The notes: a model not told the origin generated them from the letters alone. A DNA stretch of 50,510 nucleotides from a bacterium (GCA_018653315.1 JABIAL010000035.1:1-50510), one strand, 5' to 3'. Positions 44,138 to 50,510 are shown, counted from the stretch's first letter. A program made the numbers and translations.

Positions 44138-45175
44138 TTATTTTTTAAATAACTGCCAATTAGACTGTGGTGCTACTGATAATAAATCTTTGCCGGATAT
44201 AATATTTTTTTTGTTCAAAATATTATAGTAAGCAGCGACAGAAATCATCGCTGCATTGTCTCCGCTATATTTTAGCTCAGGAAAGAAAAATGGTAAATCT
44301 TTTATTCTGGCTTCTTGTTGCAATGATTCTTTAAGTTGATTATTTGCTGCTACTCCGCCGGCTAGCATTATAGATTTTACACCAAACTCCTGAGCGGCCT
44401 TCATAGTTTTGTTTACCAAAATATCTACTACGGCATTTTGGAAGCTAGCGCAAACATTATCTACATCTTCAGTATTTATTTTTTTCTTTCTCTCTAACGT
44501 ATAAAGCACAGCGGTTTTTAATCCAGAGAAAGAAAAATTATAATCACCAGAATTAATCATTGGTCGTGGTAAATCATAAATACTACAGTCACCATCATTG
44601 GCTCGTTGACTGACAATTGGTCCACCAGGATAACCAAGGTCTAAAAGTTTTGCTACTTTATCAAAAGCTTCACCAACTGCATCATCGACTGTTGATCCTA
44701 ATAATTGATAATCTCCGTGACCTTTCATTAAAACCAATTCCGTGTGACCACCAGAAACTATCAAAACTAAAGATGGAAAATATTTATTTGCATTTTTTAC
44801 TAGCTCATCATTAGATAACCAATTTGAATAAATATGCCCTTCCATGTGATTGACTGTAACTAGTGGAGTATTTTTAGCATAAGCTAAAGTTTTTGCAGCG
44901 GTCACTCCCAATAATAAAGAAGTGATAAGTCCCGGACCAGTTGTAACTGCTAAATAATCTACTTTCTCTTCTGATTTAATATTAGCACTCAATAATGGAA
45001 TAATAGTTTCAGCGTGTTGACGAGCGGCTACTTCTGGAACCACACCGCCAAATTGCTGGTGAATATCTACTTGAGAATAAACTTGATCTTTTTCTAAAAC
45101 CAAAGAATCTGCCTGAGCATTTAAAATAGTCAAAGCAGTTTCGTCACATGATGATTCTAAAGCTAGAATTCGCAT
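44138..45175 (-). CDS. tsaD: tRNA N6-threonylcarbamoyltransferase TsaD
   Basis: Transfers the threonylcarbamoyl group to A37 of ANN-decoding tRNAs. I start at 45175 (MRILALESSCDETA), the usual family start; the longer frame to 45361 reads through the promoter and into the divergent gene. Metal-site His are in VNHMEGHIYSNW; SGGHTELVL, GEAFDKVAKLLDLGYPGG and MLAGGVAANNQL are family motifs. 345 residues. TATAAT ends 6 bases before the ATG, so the transcript is probably leaderless. Confidence 0.97.
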   Translation of the reverse strand: MRILALESSCDETALTILNAQADSLVLEKDQVYSQVDIHQQFGGVVPEVAARQHAETIIPLLSANIKSEEKVDYLAVTTGPGLITSLLLGVTAAKTLAYAKNTPLVTVNHMEGHIYSNWLSNDELVKNANKYFPSLVLIVSGGHTELVLMKGHGDYQLLGSTVDDAVGEAFDKVAKLLDLGYPGGPIVSQRANDGDCSIYDLPRPMINSGDYNFSFSGLKTAVLYTLERKKKINTEDVDNVCASFQNAVVDILVNKTMKAAQEFGVKSIMLAGGVAANNQLKESLQQEARIKDLPFFFPELKYSGDNAAMISVAAYYNILNKKNIISGKDLLSVAPQSNWQLFKK

Positions 45176-45181
45176 AAAGAT

Positions 45182-45192
45182 ATTATAGCATA
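45182..45192 (-). promoter_or_regulatory. extended -10 of tsaD, leaderless arrangement
   Basis: Minus-strand TATGCTATAAT with TATAAT ending at 45182, 6 bases before the ATG at 45175. Confidence 0.6.
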
Positions 45193-45263
45193 ATATATAA
45201 TAAGATAATGTAATATAGAGAAAAATAGTAACTAAGTCAATGAACAGAGTAAAAAGAGTGCTA

Positions 45264-45292
45264 TTGACAAAATATACTAAATGTGCTATTAT
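45264..45292 (+). promoter_or_regulatory. consensus promoter of the two-gene envelope unit
   Basis: TTGACA (45264-45269), 17-base spacer, TATTAT (45287-45292), preceded by TGTGC as an extended -10. AGAGGA stands before the ATG at 45332. Confidence 0.8.
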
Positions 45293-45331
45293 TATATATT
45301 CGCACATAAACAATAAAAAGAGGAAAAAATC

Positions 45332-45652
45332 ATGGTGACAACAATGAACAATGAATCTCAAGTGTCAGAAATTACTCGTTTCGTATTGATAGCTATTGGC
45401 CTGTTCCTCTTGGGAACTGCACCCTTACCTATACTATGCCATTTCATGCCCTACCATAACGTGACGATTGGTATAGCGGCTATCAGTATACTCGGCGCCA
45501 TAGTGGCAACCACCACTATAACGCACAACTACAACGAGCATGGTCATCGCATCATCACTGGCAAGGAGATTGATTGGAAAACACAAGTCTTTGGCTGGGG
45601 ATCAGTTCTTGGCTTAGCACTTTCTGTAATAATTTTCTGGATTATTTTGTAG
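45332..45652 (+). CDS. small three-helix membrane protein
   Basis: 106 residues with three hydrophobic helices (about 18-36, 45-62 and 86-106) and a hydrophilic loop HNYNEHGHRIITGKEIDWK. SD AGAGGA precedes the ATG; a second Met at residue 5 is possible. GC is near half, against about a third around it. It forms a two-gene unit with the secreted protein 25 bases downstream. No family recognised. Confidence 0.7.
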   Translation: MVTTMNNESQVSEITRFVLIAIGLFLLGTAPLPILCHFMPYHNVTIGIAAISILGAIVATTTITHNYNEHGHRIITGKEIDWKTQVFGWGSVLGLALSVIIFWIIL

Positions 45653-45677
45653 ATAACACACAACAATGGAGGAAATC

Positions 45678-46250
45678 GTGAAGAACTTGAAACAACTTTT
45701 TCTGCTACTCATCACTCTGCTGATCATCAGTAACATTGCCAATGCACAATATGCCGGTATCGAAATGTACCCCAAGGGAGACATCTTCCTCTATGCTGGT
45801 AAAGATATAGTACCTGACCGCATCAAGGTGGATCTCTGGGCTACACCGAATTCCGAAATTGCCTTCTCAGTCGGTCCGAAAGTCGGCCCCTTTGCATTCG
45901 GCCTTGGTCTTAGTATGGGTGTGCCGAAAGATAAAGTCGATTTGACCTACATCAATGCTGATCTGGGATTCGGATTTGACTTGGGAGCCGTCCACTGGCA
46001 GAGCTACAACCTCTACCAAGCCGGACAAAACGTCGATGACTTCATTTTGGCCAGACAGTGGCTGAGCTACAACGACTCTCCGCTAGGCATCGTCGGACAT
46101 AACATCAAATGTGGTGCTGATGACTGGCAACTTAATTGGGGCATCTACTACGATTTTGGGGAAATCAGTCTGCTGAGCGAAAGCAAATTCGGAATCACTG
46201 CTGACCTCAACGGAGGCACTCCTTGGGCGGTTCTCGTTCTCGGACTCTAA
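45678..46250 (+). CDS. secreted beta-rich protein of unknown function
   Basis: I place the start at GTG 45678, because GGAGG lies 5 bases before it; the upstream ATG at 45666 would put the SD inside the gene. The product begins with KNLKQLFLLLITLLIISNI and a signal-peptidase site ANA-QYA. The 165-residue mature part shows alternating hydrophobic/polar strands with many Gly, Trp and Tyr (FAFGLGLSMGV, LGFGFDLGAVHW), like small outer-membrane barrels, and ends in Leu. An outer-membrane-type barrel is unexpected in Patescibacteria. Identity uncertain. Confidence 0.65.
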   Translation: MKNLKQLFLLLITLLIISNIANAQYAGIEMYPKGDIFLYAGKDIVPDRIKVDLWATPNSEIAFSVGPKVGPFAFGLGLSMGVPKDKVDLTYINADLGFGFDLGAVHWQSYNLYQAGQNVDDFILARQWLSYNDSPLGIVGHNIKCGADDWQLNWGIYYDFGEISLLSESKFGITADLNGGTPWAVLVLGL

Positions 46251-46272
46251 CACCTCGCAACAATCATAATGG

Positions 46273-46302
46273 CCCGTACTCTTGAGGAAAGTACGGGTTT
46301 TT
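46273..46302 (+). terminator. terminator of the envelope unit
   Basis: CCCGTACT (46273-46280) pairs with AGTACGGG (46290-46297), followed by TTTTT. Confidence 0.88.
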
Positions 46303-46323
46303 CTTTTGCTTAATTTCACAAAC

Positions 46324-46352
46324 AAAAATCCTGAGACTAGCTCAGGATTTTT
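46324..46352. terminator. terminator of the CYTH gene
   Basis: A 12-bp stem AAAAATCCTGAG / CTCAGGATTTTT around ACTAG; it overlaps the TGA stop of the minus-strand gene. Confidence 0.85.
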
Positions 46353-46926
46353 TAATAAAAGGATTTTTCATTTCAAATGTCAGCAATGGCGTCTGATCAT
46401 TAAAGACTTCAATGCTTATATTATATTTATCGGCATAGAAAAAATCTACTGAACCAAATTTCGCCTGAGTATAATCAAAATTTAATTTTTTTGTTACTCT
46501 TTTAATAATCTCTTCTGAAACAGCTTCTACTTCGACAAATGGTTCTAAAAATGGCCATTCATCAATAGTAATTTCAGCATCATCTAAATGCCAAAGCTCC
46601 CGCTTAGTTTCTTGATAAGCTCTTTCTTGGCAACCAAGTAAATTTAAAATTTCTCGAGCCCTATCAAAATTATCTACTTCAATCATTACTTCTTTTTGAT
46701 CCTCTAGCTTACGCCCATCGACAATTTTGATGCTCATGGTAATTTTATCACCCTCATCTCTAACGCGTATCCAAGAGCCGTAAATCTCGTAACCCTTAGG
46801 AAAGTGCCAGACCCAACGACGTTGCAAAAACTCTGGCTTCACTAATTTAGCGCCAGCTGATTTTAATCGTTGACGAACTTCATCTTTATCTATATTAAGA
46901 TAGCTAGCTTCATATTCTATATCCAT
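46342..46926 (-). CDS. CYTH-domain protein (CyaB/thiamine triphosphatase type)
   Basis: CYTH enzymes act on triphosphates with Mg ions in a tunnel fold. Seen are IEYEASYL at the start, SWIRVRDEGDKITMSIK, KEVMIEVDNFDRA, TKRELWHLDDAEITIDEWP and FVEVEAVSEE. The diagnostic ExExK motif reads EYEAS, so its Lys is missing. The start is set at 46926 (MDIEYEA), since TATAAT (46938-46933, minus) ends 6 bases before it. 194 residues. Substrate unknown. Confidence 0.88.
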   Translation of the reverse strand: MDIEYEASYLNIDKDEVRQRLKSAGAKLVKPEFLQRRWVWHFPKGYEIYGSWIRVRDEGDKITMSIKIVDGRKLEDQKEVMIEVDNFDRAREILNLLGCQERAYQETKRELWHLDDAEITIDEWPFLEPFVEVEAVSEEIIKRVTKKLNFDYTQAKFGSVDFFYADKYNISIEVFNDQTPLLTFEMKNPFIKKS

Positions 46927-46932
46927 AAAAAT

Positions 46933-46938
46933 ATTATA
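46933..46938 (-). promoter_or_regulatory. -10 of the CYTH gene, leaderless arrangement
   Basis: TATAAT on the minus strand ends 6 bases before the ATG at 46926, the same spacing as for tsaD. Confidence 0.55.
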
Positions 46939-46961
46939 ACACATCAATAATACATAGCAAC

Positions 46962-46994
46962 AAAAAACTACCCCGAATAAACGAGGTAGTTTTT
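46962..46994. terminator. terminator of the cold-shock gene
   Basis: AAAAACTACCCCG / CGAGGTAGTTTTT stem with one mismatch around a 6-base loop, A and T flanks on both sides. Confidence 0.8.
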
Positions 46995-47015
46995 ATTTGA
47001 TTTCAAAAAAATCGA

Positions 47016-47213
47016 TTAAGCTTTGTTAACTTTAACAGCAGCTTGACCTTTAGGAGTGTCTTCTACTTCGAAAGTAACATTGTCACCTTCACGAAGCTCT
47101 TCGAAGTCACAACCTTCTAGGCTAGAAGCGTGGAAAAATAAATCATTTTCAACGCCATCTTGACTAATAAAACCAAAGTTTTTGTCAGTCAATTTTTTAA
47201 TCATTCCTTGCAT
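47016..47213 (-). CDS. cold-shock domain RNA chaperone (CspA family)
   Basis: 65 residues, a single cold-shock OB fold. RNP1-like KNFGFISQ and RNP2-like DLFFHASSL are present; the C-terminus KGQAAVKV is typical. It melts RNA structure and helps translation. It is a single gene, with an inverted repeat in its upstream region (47219-47274) and a terminator behind. The start ATG at 47213 opens MQGMIKKL; the second Met is also possible. Confidence 0.95.
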   Translation of the reverse strand: MQGMIKKLTDKNFGFISQDGVENDLFFHASSLEGCDFEELREGDNVTFEVEDTPKGQAAVKVNKA

Positions 47214-47218
47214 AAATG

Positions 47219-47274
47219 TAGAAATAAAATCTAATTAATATATATAGTACTTTCGAAATTCGACTTTATTTCTA
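47219..47274 (-). promoter_or_regulatory. inverted repeat in the upstream region of the cold-shock gene
   Basis: TAGAAATAAA (47219-47228) and TTTATTTCTA (47265-47274) are perfect 10-base complements separated by 36 bases that include an AT-rich likely -10. They could pair in a leader RNA or serve as a two-site operator. Confidence 0.35.
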
Positions 47275-47288
47275 TACTTACTATACTA

Positions 47289-47363
47289 TGGTGATCCCAC
47301 GGGGAATCGAACCCCGGTTTCTAGGATGAAAACCTAGTGTCCTAACCACTAGACGATGGGACC
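47289..47363 (-). tRNA. tRNA-Glu (anticodon UUC), CCA encoded
   Basis: The minus strand gives acceptor GGTCCCA/TGGGATC (one G-U), D-arm with TAGTGGTTAGGA, anticodon loop TTTTCAT with TTC, T-arm CCGGGGTTCGATTCCCCG, discriminator A and a genomic CCA at 47291-47289. All arms pair. The wobble uridine is a normal target of Elp3-type modification. Confidence 0.97.
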
Positions 47364-47466
47364 GTGTTTTAATGTGTGTTGTCCAAGATACCACCACCTA
47401 AAGGCGAGTTATAAGCCTGTTCCATTATATAATGGAGACGGGACCATAAGCTAATATAACACTCAA
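47364..47466 (-). other. structured leader before tRNA-Glu
   Basis: A consensus promoter stands about 100 bases upstream of the tRNA on the same strand, leaving a transcribed leader. It holds the palindrome CCATTATATAATGG, and AGGC/GCCT closing a 9-base loop. Its GGTCCC near the start resembles the tRNA 5' end, but no T-arm is present, so I do not call a second tRNA. Confidence 0.4.
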
Positions 47467-47467
47467 C

Positions 47468-47526
47468 ATCATACCTTAAAATTATATAATTGTCAACCCA
47501 GTCATATGTTTATTGTCTCACTGGGT
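47468..47526 (-). promoter_or_regulatory. tRNA-Glu promoter with an inverted repeat over the -35
   Basis: Minus strand: TTGACA (47496-47491), 17-base spacer, TATGAT (47473-47468). The inverted repeat ACCCAGT (47496-47502) / ACTGGGT (47520-47526) abuts the -35 box, overlapping it by one base, and has no T-run, so it may be an operator. Confidence 0.65.
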
Positions 47527-47547
47527 CAATATCAGAATAAAAACAAT

Positions 47548-47955
47548 CTAATTCTTATATTTTTTCTCATAATCATTCTTACTACCAAATTTTGCAAAAT
47601 CTTTATGATGGGTTGGGCTAATAAAATTTTCATCAGCTGCGTGTTGAATACCACACCAATATTTCTCTGTTGTTGCCCCTATCATCACCCAATAACTAAA
47701 AAGACCATTAGTATAACCACAATATACACAAGCAAATCTTTGCCTAAAATTTAAATATGATAATTTTTGTCTATCAATTTTTATATAGCTAGAACGATCA
47801 ACGCACTCTAGTCCATAAAGAGGAAAACAAATATGCTGATAAATCTCTATAACCAAATCCATCATAATTAAAAACGGTAACACACCCCAAATAACGGGGA
47901 TAGATATGAGCTGTTGCGCATCTTTAGCTAAACGATCATCTTTAAAATGTTCCAT
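47548..47955 (-). CDS. conserved Cys-rich protein of unknown function
   Basis: 135 residues. A hydrophobic N-terminal segment (about 18-38) is followed by CFPLYGLECVDRSSYIKIDR, KLSYLNFRQRFACVYCGYTNG and EKYWCGIQHA. I recall these motifs from a widespread uncharacterised bacterial family with the same CVYCGY and YWC.I.HA blocks; the conserved Cys/His suggest a metal site. It is a single gene between the tRNA region and the 596-residue gene. Confidence 0.75.
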   Translation of the reverse strand: MEHFKDDRLAKDAQQLISIPVIWGVLPFLIMMDLVIEIYQHICFPLYGLECVDRSSYIKIDRQKLSYLNFRQRFACVYCGYTNGLFSYWVMIGATTEKYWCGIQHAADENFISPTHHKDFAKFGSKNDYEKKYKN

Positions 47956-48018
47956 GACTAAATTTTATTTTTCTTTATACTAACATTATATATAAAATAA
48001 CTGTTTCTATCAAAATTA

Positions 48019-49809
48019 TTAATTCAAATCTTCTTCTGTTATTAAAAAATTACCTTCTTTATCAAAACGACGATCAACTATCTCTTGATACTCTTTTTTG
48101 GGTACAATTTTGTTAGCTAACTCAATCGCTTGATCAGCAACATCTTGATCACCAGCACGAACCGCCTCTTCGGAAAAACCAAAAAGATTAAAGGCTAATT
48201 TCTTTAAACGATATTGATTAAAATCATCCGGCTTCTTCTGTAATTCACTTATCAAATTAGACATGCCCTGCATATAGTCTTCATTGGTTTCTAGTTTTCT
48301 GTCAAACCTCTCTCTACATAAAAACTCTGTGCCTCGATACATGCCATACTCTCGAATTGAATTAAGTCTTAATTCTTTGGTAAGCTTATTTTGGTAGACA
48401 AAATATTTTTCTTTACCAATAAGCACACTATAAATATCTTTTGTAGCATTAATAACACGAGCAACTACTTTGACTTCTTTACCATTGGCATAACCATGTT
48501 TTTGCACACGCTCTTCTAATTCTGTAAAGTCTTCTTCTGCTTCTGGCAAATTAACCCAATCAATTGCCTCATCAGTCATATAAAAATTACCACCCTCTGA
48601 ACGACTATCTATTAAATCAACTTCTGTAGATTTTATTTTAAAAGGTGAGTTCTTAAACAATGCTTCTTTTTTTTCTAATTTTTCCTCCTCACTTAAATTA
48701 AAATCATTGTCCAATAACTCAGCTATTTCTATCTTTTTACCTTTAGTCAGATAAGCTGAAAGCTTCCTTGGCGGCGCTTCACTCCTATCTTCTCTAGCTG
48801 GTACATAAACTGCTTCATAAATAACACCTCCCTCAATGACATACAAGGGCATATTCATTTCTTCGATTACTTCTATAATATTATCAGCTGAATCTAGATC
48901 ATAACGCATTATACCTGTATTTCGATCAATGCAAACATAATAACCAGCCACCTCTCCACTGTCCACTACAAATTCGTTATAATTATGTGATCCTCCTAAC
49001 GCCTCATTTATTTCCTGACTAATAGGCATAATTGGTGCATCATGAGATGCCCTACTCTTGGTACCTGTCGCTACTGTAGCTCCATCATGTGCATAAGCTC
49101 TTTGCACTAAACCGCCTTTTAAAAGTACACCCATTCCACCCCACATTTTTTCTCTAGTATCACCCTCTTTAATCGTAGAGGTAGAAAGCACTGGATCTAG
49201 ACTTAAGGTGATATCCAATTTTGAGCGCCAAGTCGCACCTTCTTGCAATAATGAATTATCATCTGGCACGAAGTCTGGCCTTATAGCATGAATGAACGCT
49301 ACATTGTTATCTCGCATAATATTAGACACATCTCTAATTTCTTTTTCTTTTTCATATTCCTGCCAAGCCTCTTCTTGTTTATTGTAAAAATCAGCTAACA
49401 TCTGTTTAGCATCATCTAGTGTGCTAGCATTTGATTTTTGTAATTCTAGTTCACTCAAGATCTCCTGAATATCACCATGCTCTTGTAATATTTGTTGATG
49501 ATCTAATTGTTTGACTGATAAATTTTGCTCTAATTCTTTAATAGCAAAAAAATTAAAAAGCTCTTTAAATGTACTTTCTTTTTTCAAAATAAGTTCTTCC
49601 TCTATTGCCTTGATTTCAGCTACAACTTCTTCTGCTTTTTTCTCTTTCTCTTTAGCGTCTTCTACAATTTGGCTAATTTTTTTAGCTAGTTCTTTTTGTT
49701 CTGCAAAATACTCGCTACGTTTTTCCCAGATAGCGCCACCTACCTCTTTTCGCTCTTCAGGAGAATGCTCTTGAGAAAAATCTTTTATGAATTTTGGTAC
49801 TTCTTTCAT
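48019..49809 (-). CDS. 596-residue coiled-coil protein, Patescibacteria-type, unknown function
   Basis: The N-terminal 170 residues are charged coiled coil (KELAKKISQIVEDAKEKEKK). From about residue 170 a globular part begins with FIHAIRPDFVPDDNS, TWRSKLDITLSLDPVLSTST, GGLVQRAYAHDGATVATGTK and NEFVVDSGEVAGYYVCIDR. I recall similar motif strings in large uncharacterised proteins of Patescibacteria, but know no function. A C-terminal region with repeated acidic stretches follows. No signal peptide. It starts 1 base after the tag stop. Confidence 0.75.
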   Translation of the reverse strand: MKEVPKFIKDFSQEHSPEERKEVGGAIWEKRSEYFAEQKELAKKISQIVEDAKEKEKKAEEVVAEIKAIEEELILKKESTFKELFNFFAIKELEQNLSVKQLDHQQILQEHGDIQEILSELELQKSNASTLDDAKQMLADFYNKQEEAWQEYEKEKEIRDVSNIMRDNNVAFIHAIRPDFVPDDNSLLQEGATWRSKLDITLSLDPVLSTSTIKEGDTREKMWGGMGVLLKGGLVQRAYAHDGATVATGTKSRASHDAPIMPISQEINEALGGSHNYNEFVVDSGEVAGYYVCIDRNTGIMRYDLDSADNIIEVIEEMNMPLYVIEGGVIYEAVYVPAREDRSEAPPRKLSAYLTKGKKIEIAELLDNDFNLSEEEKLEKKEALFKNSPFKIKSTEVDLIDSRSEGGNFYMTDEAIDWVNLPEAEEDFTELEERVQKHGYANGKEVKVVARVINATKDIYSVLIGKEKYFVYQNKLTKELRLNSIREYGMYRGTEFLCRERFDRKLETNEDYMQGMSNLISELQKKPDDFNQYRLKKLAFNLFGFSEEAVRAGDQDVADQAIELANKIVPKKEYQEIVDRRFDKEGNFLITEEDLN

Positions 49810-49810
49810 A

Positions 49811-50386
49811 TTATTTATTTAATGTTTTATAACGATAGCAATCTATAGTATGATCATTAACTAGCCCGGCAGCTTGCATAAAAGCATAAATAGTCGTTGA
49901 GCCTACAAATTTAAATCCTCTTTTCTTTAAATCTTTACTTAAGGCATCTGATTCTAAACTTGTAGCTGGGATATCAGATAATTTTTTAAATTTATTTATT
50001 TTTGGTTTATTATTTACAAACTGCCAAATATACTCAGAAAAACTGCCAAATTCTTTTTGCACTTGTATAAACATCTGTGCGTTTATAATAGTGGCTGCTA
50101 TTTTTAAACGATTACGAATAATTCCTGCATCAGCTAATAATCTCTTTGTATCTTTATTTGTATATTTAGCAATCTTTTTGTAGTCAAAATTTGAAAATGC
50201 TTCTTTAAAATTAGCACGCTTATTTAAAACAATCTCCCAAGAAAGTCCAGCCTGAAAACAATCGAGTAATAAAAATTCAAACAACTTTTTATCATCATAC
50301 AAAGGCACGCCCCATTCATCATCATGATATTTGATCATCAAGGGATTTTGAGTAAGCCAAGCGCATCTTTTTTTATGATCTAGCAT
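49811..50386 (-). CDS. tag: DNA-3-methyladenine glycosylase I
   Basis: Removes 3-methyladenine from alkylated DNA. Family motifs: RCAWLTQNPLMIKYHDDEWGVP at the start, CFQAGLSWEIVLNKR, and NDHTIDCYRY at the end; the Cys and His at both ends form the Tag zinc site. I start at 50386 (MLDHKKRCAW), since the extra 12 residues of the longer frame overlap a likely -10 (TATTAT). 191 residues. Co-transcribed with the 596-residue gene. Confidence 0.95.
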   Translation of the reverse strand: MLDHKKRCAWLTQNPLMIKYHDDEWGVPLYDDKKLFEFLLLDCFQAGLSWEIVLNKRANFKEAFSNFDYKKIAKYTNKDTKRLLADAGIIRNRLKIAATIINAQMFIQVQKEFGSFSEYIWQFVNNKPKINKFKKLSDIPATSLESDALSKDLKKRGFKFVGSTTIYAFMQAAGLVNDHTIDCYRYKTLNK

Positions 50387-50465
50387 ATATCTATAATAAC
50401 AAAATAAACATGAATAAGCCATAGTGAAAAATATAAGTCTAGTGGCATAAAAAACATTTTTCTAG

Positions 50466-50509
50466 TATAATTTAAATACTCATAGCTTATATTAAAATAT
50501 AAAAATATG
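50466..50509 (+). promoter_or_regulatory. -10 and start codon of a gene leaving the window
   Basis: TATAAT at 50466-50471 follows TAG, and an ATG at 50507-50509 after an A-rich stretch resembles other starts here. No product can be named, because only the start codon is inside the window. Confidence 0.35.
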
Positions 50510-50510
50510 G

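Noticed and set aside
44138-45361. Longer TsaD with a 62-residue hydrophobic N-terminus
   Set aside because: The extension crosses the tsaD -10 box and the divergent promoter at 45264-45292; the family starts at MRILALESSCDETA.
45666-46250. ATG start at 45666 for the secreted protein
   Set aside because: This would put the only SD inside the gene; GTG at 45678 has the SD at proper distance and leaves a standard signal peptide.
17189-46302. The cassettes as one integrative element or integron
   Set aside because: No integrase, attachment-site repeats or attC-like sites were seen, and the units are separated by housekeeping operons.
47374-47465. A second tRNA before tRNA-Glu
   Set aside because: A GGTCCC start and an anticodon-like arm are visible, but there is no T-arm with TTC and no matching 3' acceptor.
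1-50510. Alternative genetic code with TGA as glycine
   Set aside because: TGA ends several genes at their expected length, for example the CYTH gene and the 75-residue gene, so the standard code fits.

Overview
The window looks like a chromosomal piece of a Patescibacteria (Candidate Phyla Radiation) bacterium, most likely of the Parcubacteria group. The signs are low GC (about one third by eye), tightly packed genes with gaps of a few bases or 4-base overlaps, many housekeeping genes without a Shine-Dalgarno (SD) sequence, and families common in that group: a DUF5671 membrane protein, a lone type IV pilus ATPase PilB, a divergent RNase J and the 596-residue protein at 48019-49809. TGA ends several genes, so the code is standard and not the TGA=Gly code of Gracilibacteria. 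The exact lineage is inference.

Layout. 1-3243: tail of an unknown gene, RNase J, TrpS. 3275-8519 (minus): an operon of a bactofilin-like membrane protein, phosphomannomutase, slipin, glutamate racemase and a D-2-hydroxyacid dehydrogenase. 8692-10930 (plus): three accessory genes. 10985-17129: a tRNA wobble-uridine modification locus, with a Trm9-like methyltransferase, a U32 protein and a ferredoxin on the minus strand and Elp3 on the plus strand, then a small lipoprotein, GlyA and FolD. 17189-24020 (minus): a nucleoside phosphorylase, an exonuclease-WYL fusion, a 991-residue surface protein and UvrD. 24128-25707 (plus): a small membrane protein, YchF and a candidate non-coding RNA. 25727-33796 (minus): ruvB-GT-queH-queA, a GC-rich orphan, and an MBL-fold protein, a small membrane protein and gyrA. 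34074-40279 (plus): rpsA, ftsH, a membrane protein and pilB. 40332-45175 (minus): valS with a T-box leader, an orphan, and tsaD-tsaE. 45332-46250 (plus): two GC-richer envelope genes. 46342-50386 (minus): a CYTH protein, a cold-shock protein, tRNA-Glu(UUC), a Cys-rich protein, the 596-residue protein and Tag.

Two themes stand out. First, tRNA anticodon-loop modification is heavily represented: Elp3, a Trm9-like enzyme and U32 for U34; QueA and QueH for queuosine at position 34; TsaD and TsaE for t6A37. The Elp3/Trm9-like/U32/ferredoxin cluster suggests a bacterial route to mcm5U-type nucleosides. Second, several GC-richer small genes, one candidate non-coding RNA and a nucleoside phosphorylase sit as compact units between housekeeping genes. 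Most have near-consensus promoters, clear SD sequences and their own terminators, and five of them share a 12-base motif near the predicted transcript start (consensus close to RGTTCATTTAAC).

Other points: in-frame GC-rich palindromic insertions in murI and valS, probable leaderless genes (tsaD, CYTH, exonuclease-WYL), an RNase J lacking its last metal-site histidine, and a FolD with a worn NADP loop. The only stretch over 300 bases without a protein gene is 47214-47547; it holds tRNA-Glu, its promoter, a structured leader and the csp upstream region. No rRNA, CRISPR array, IS element or prophage was seen.
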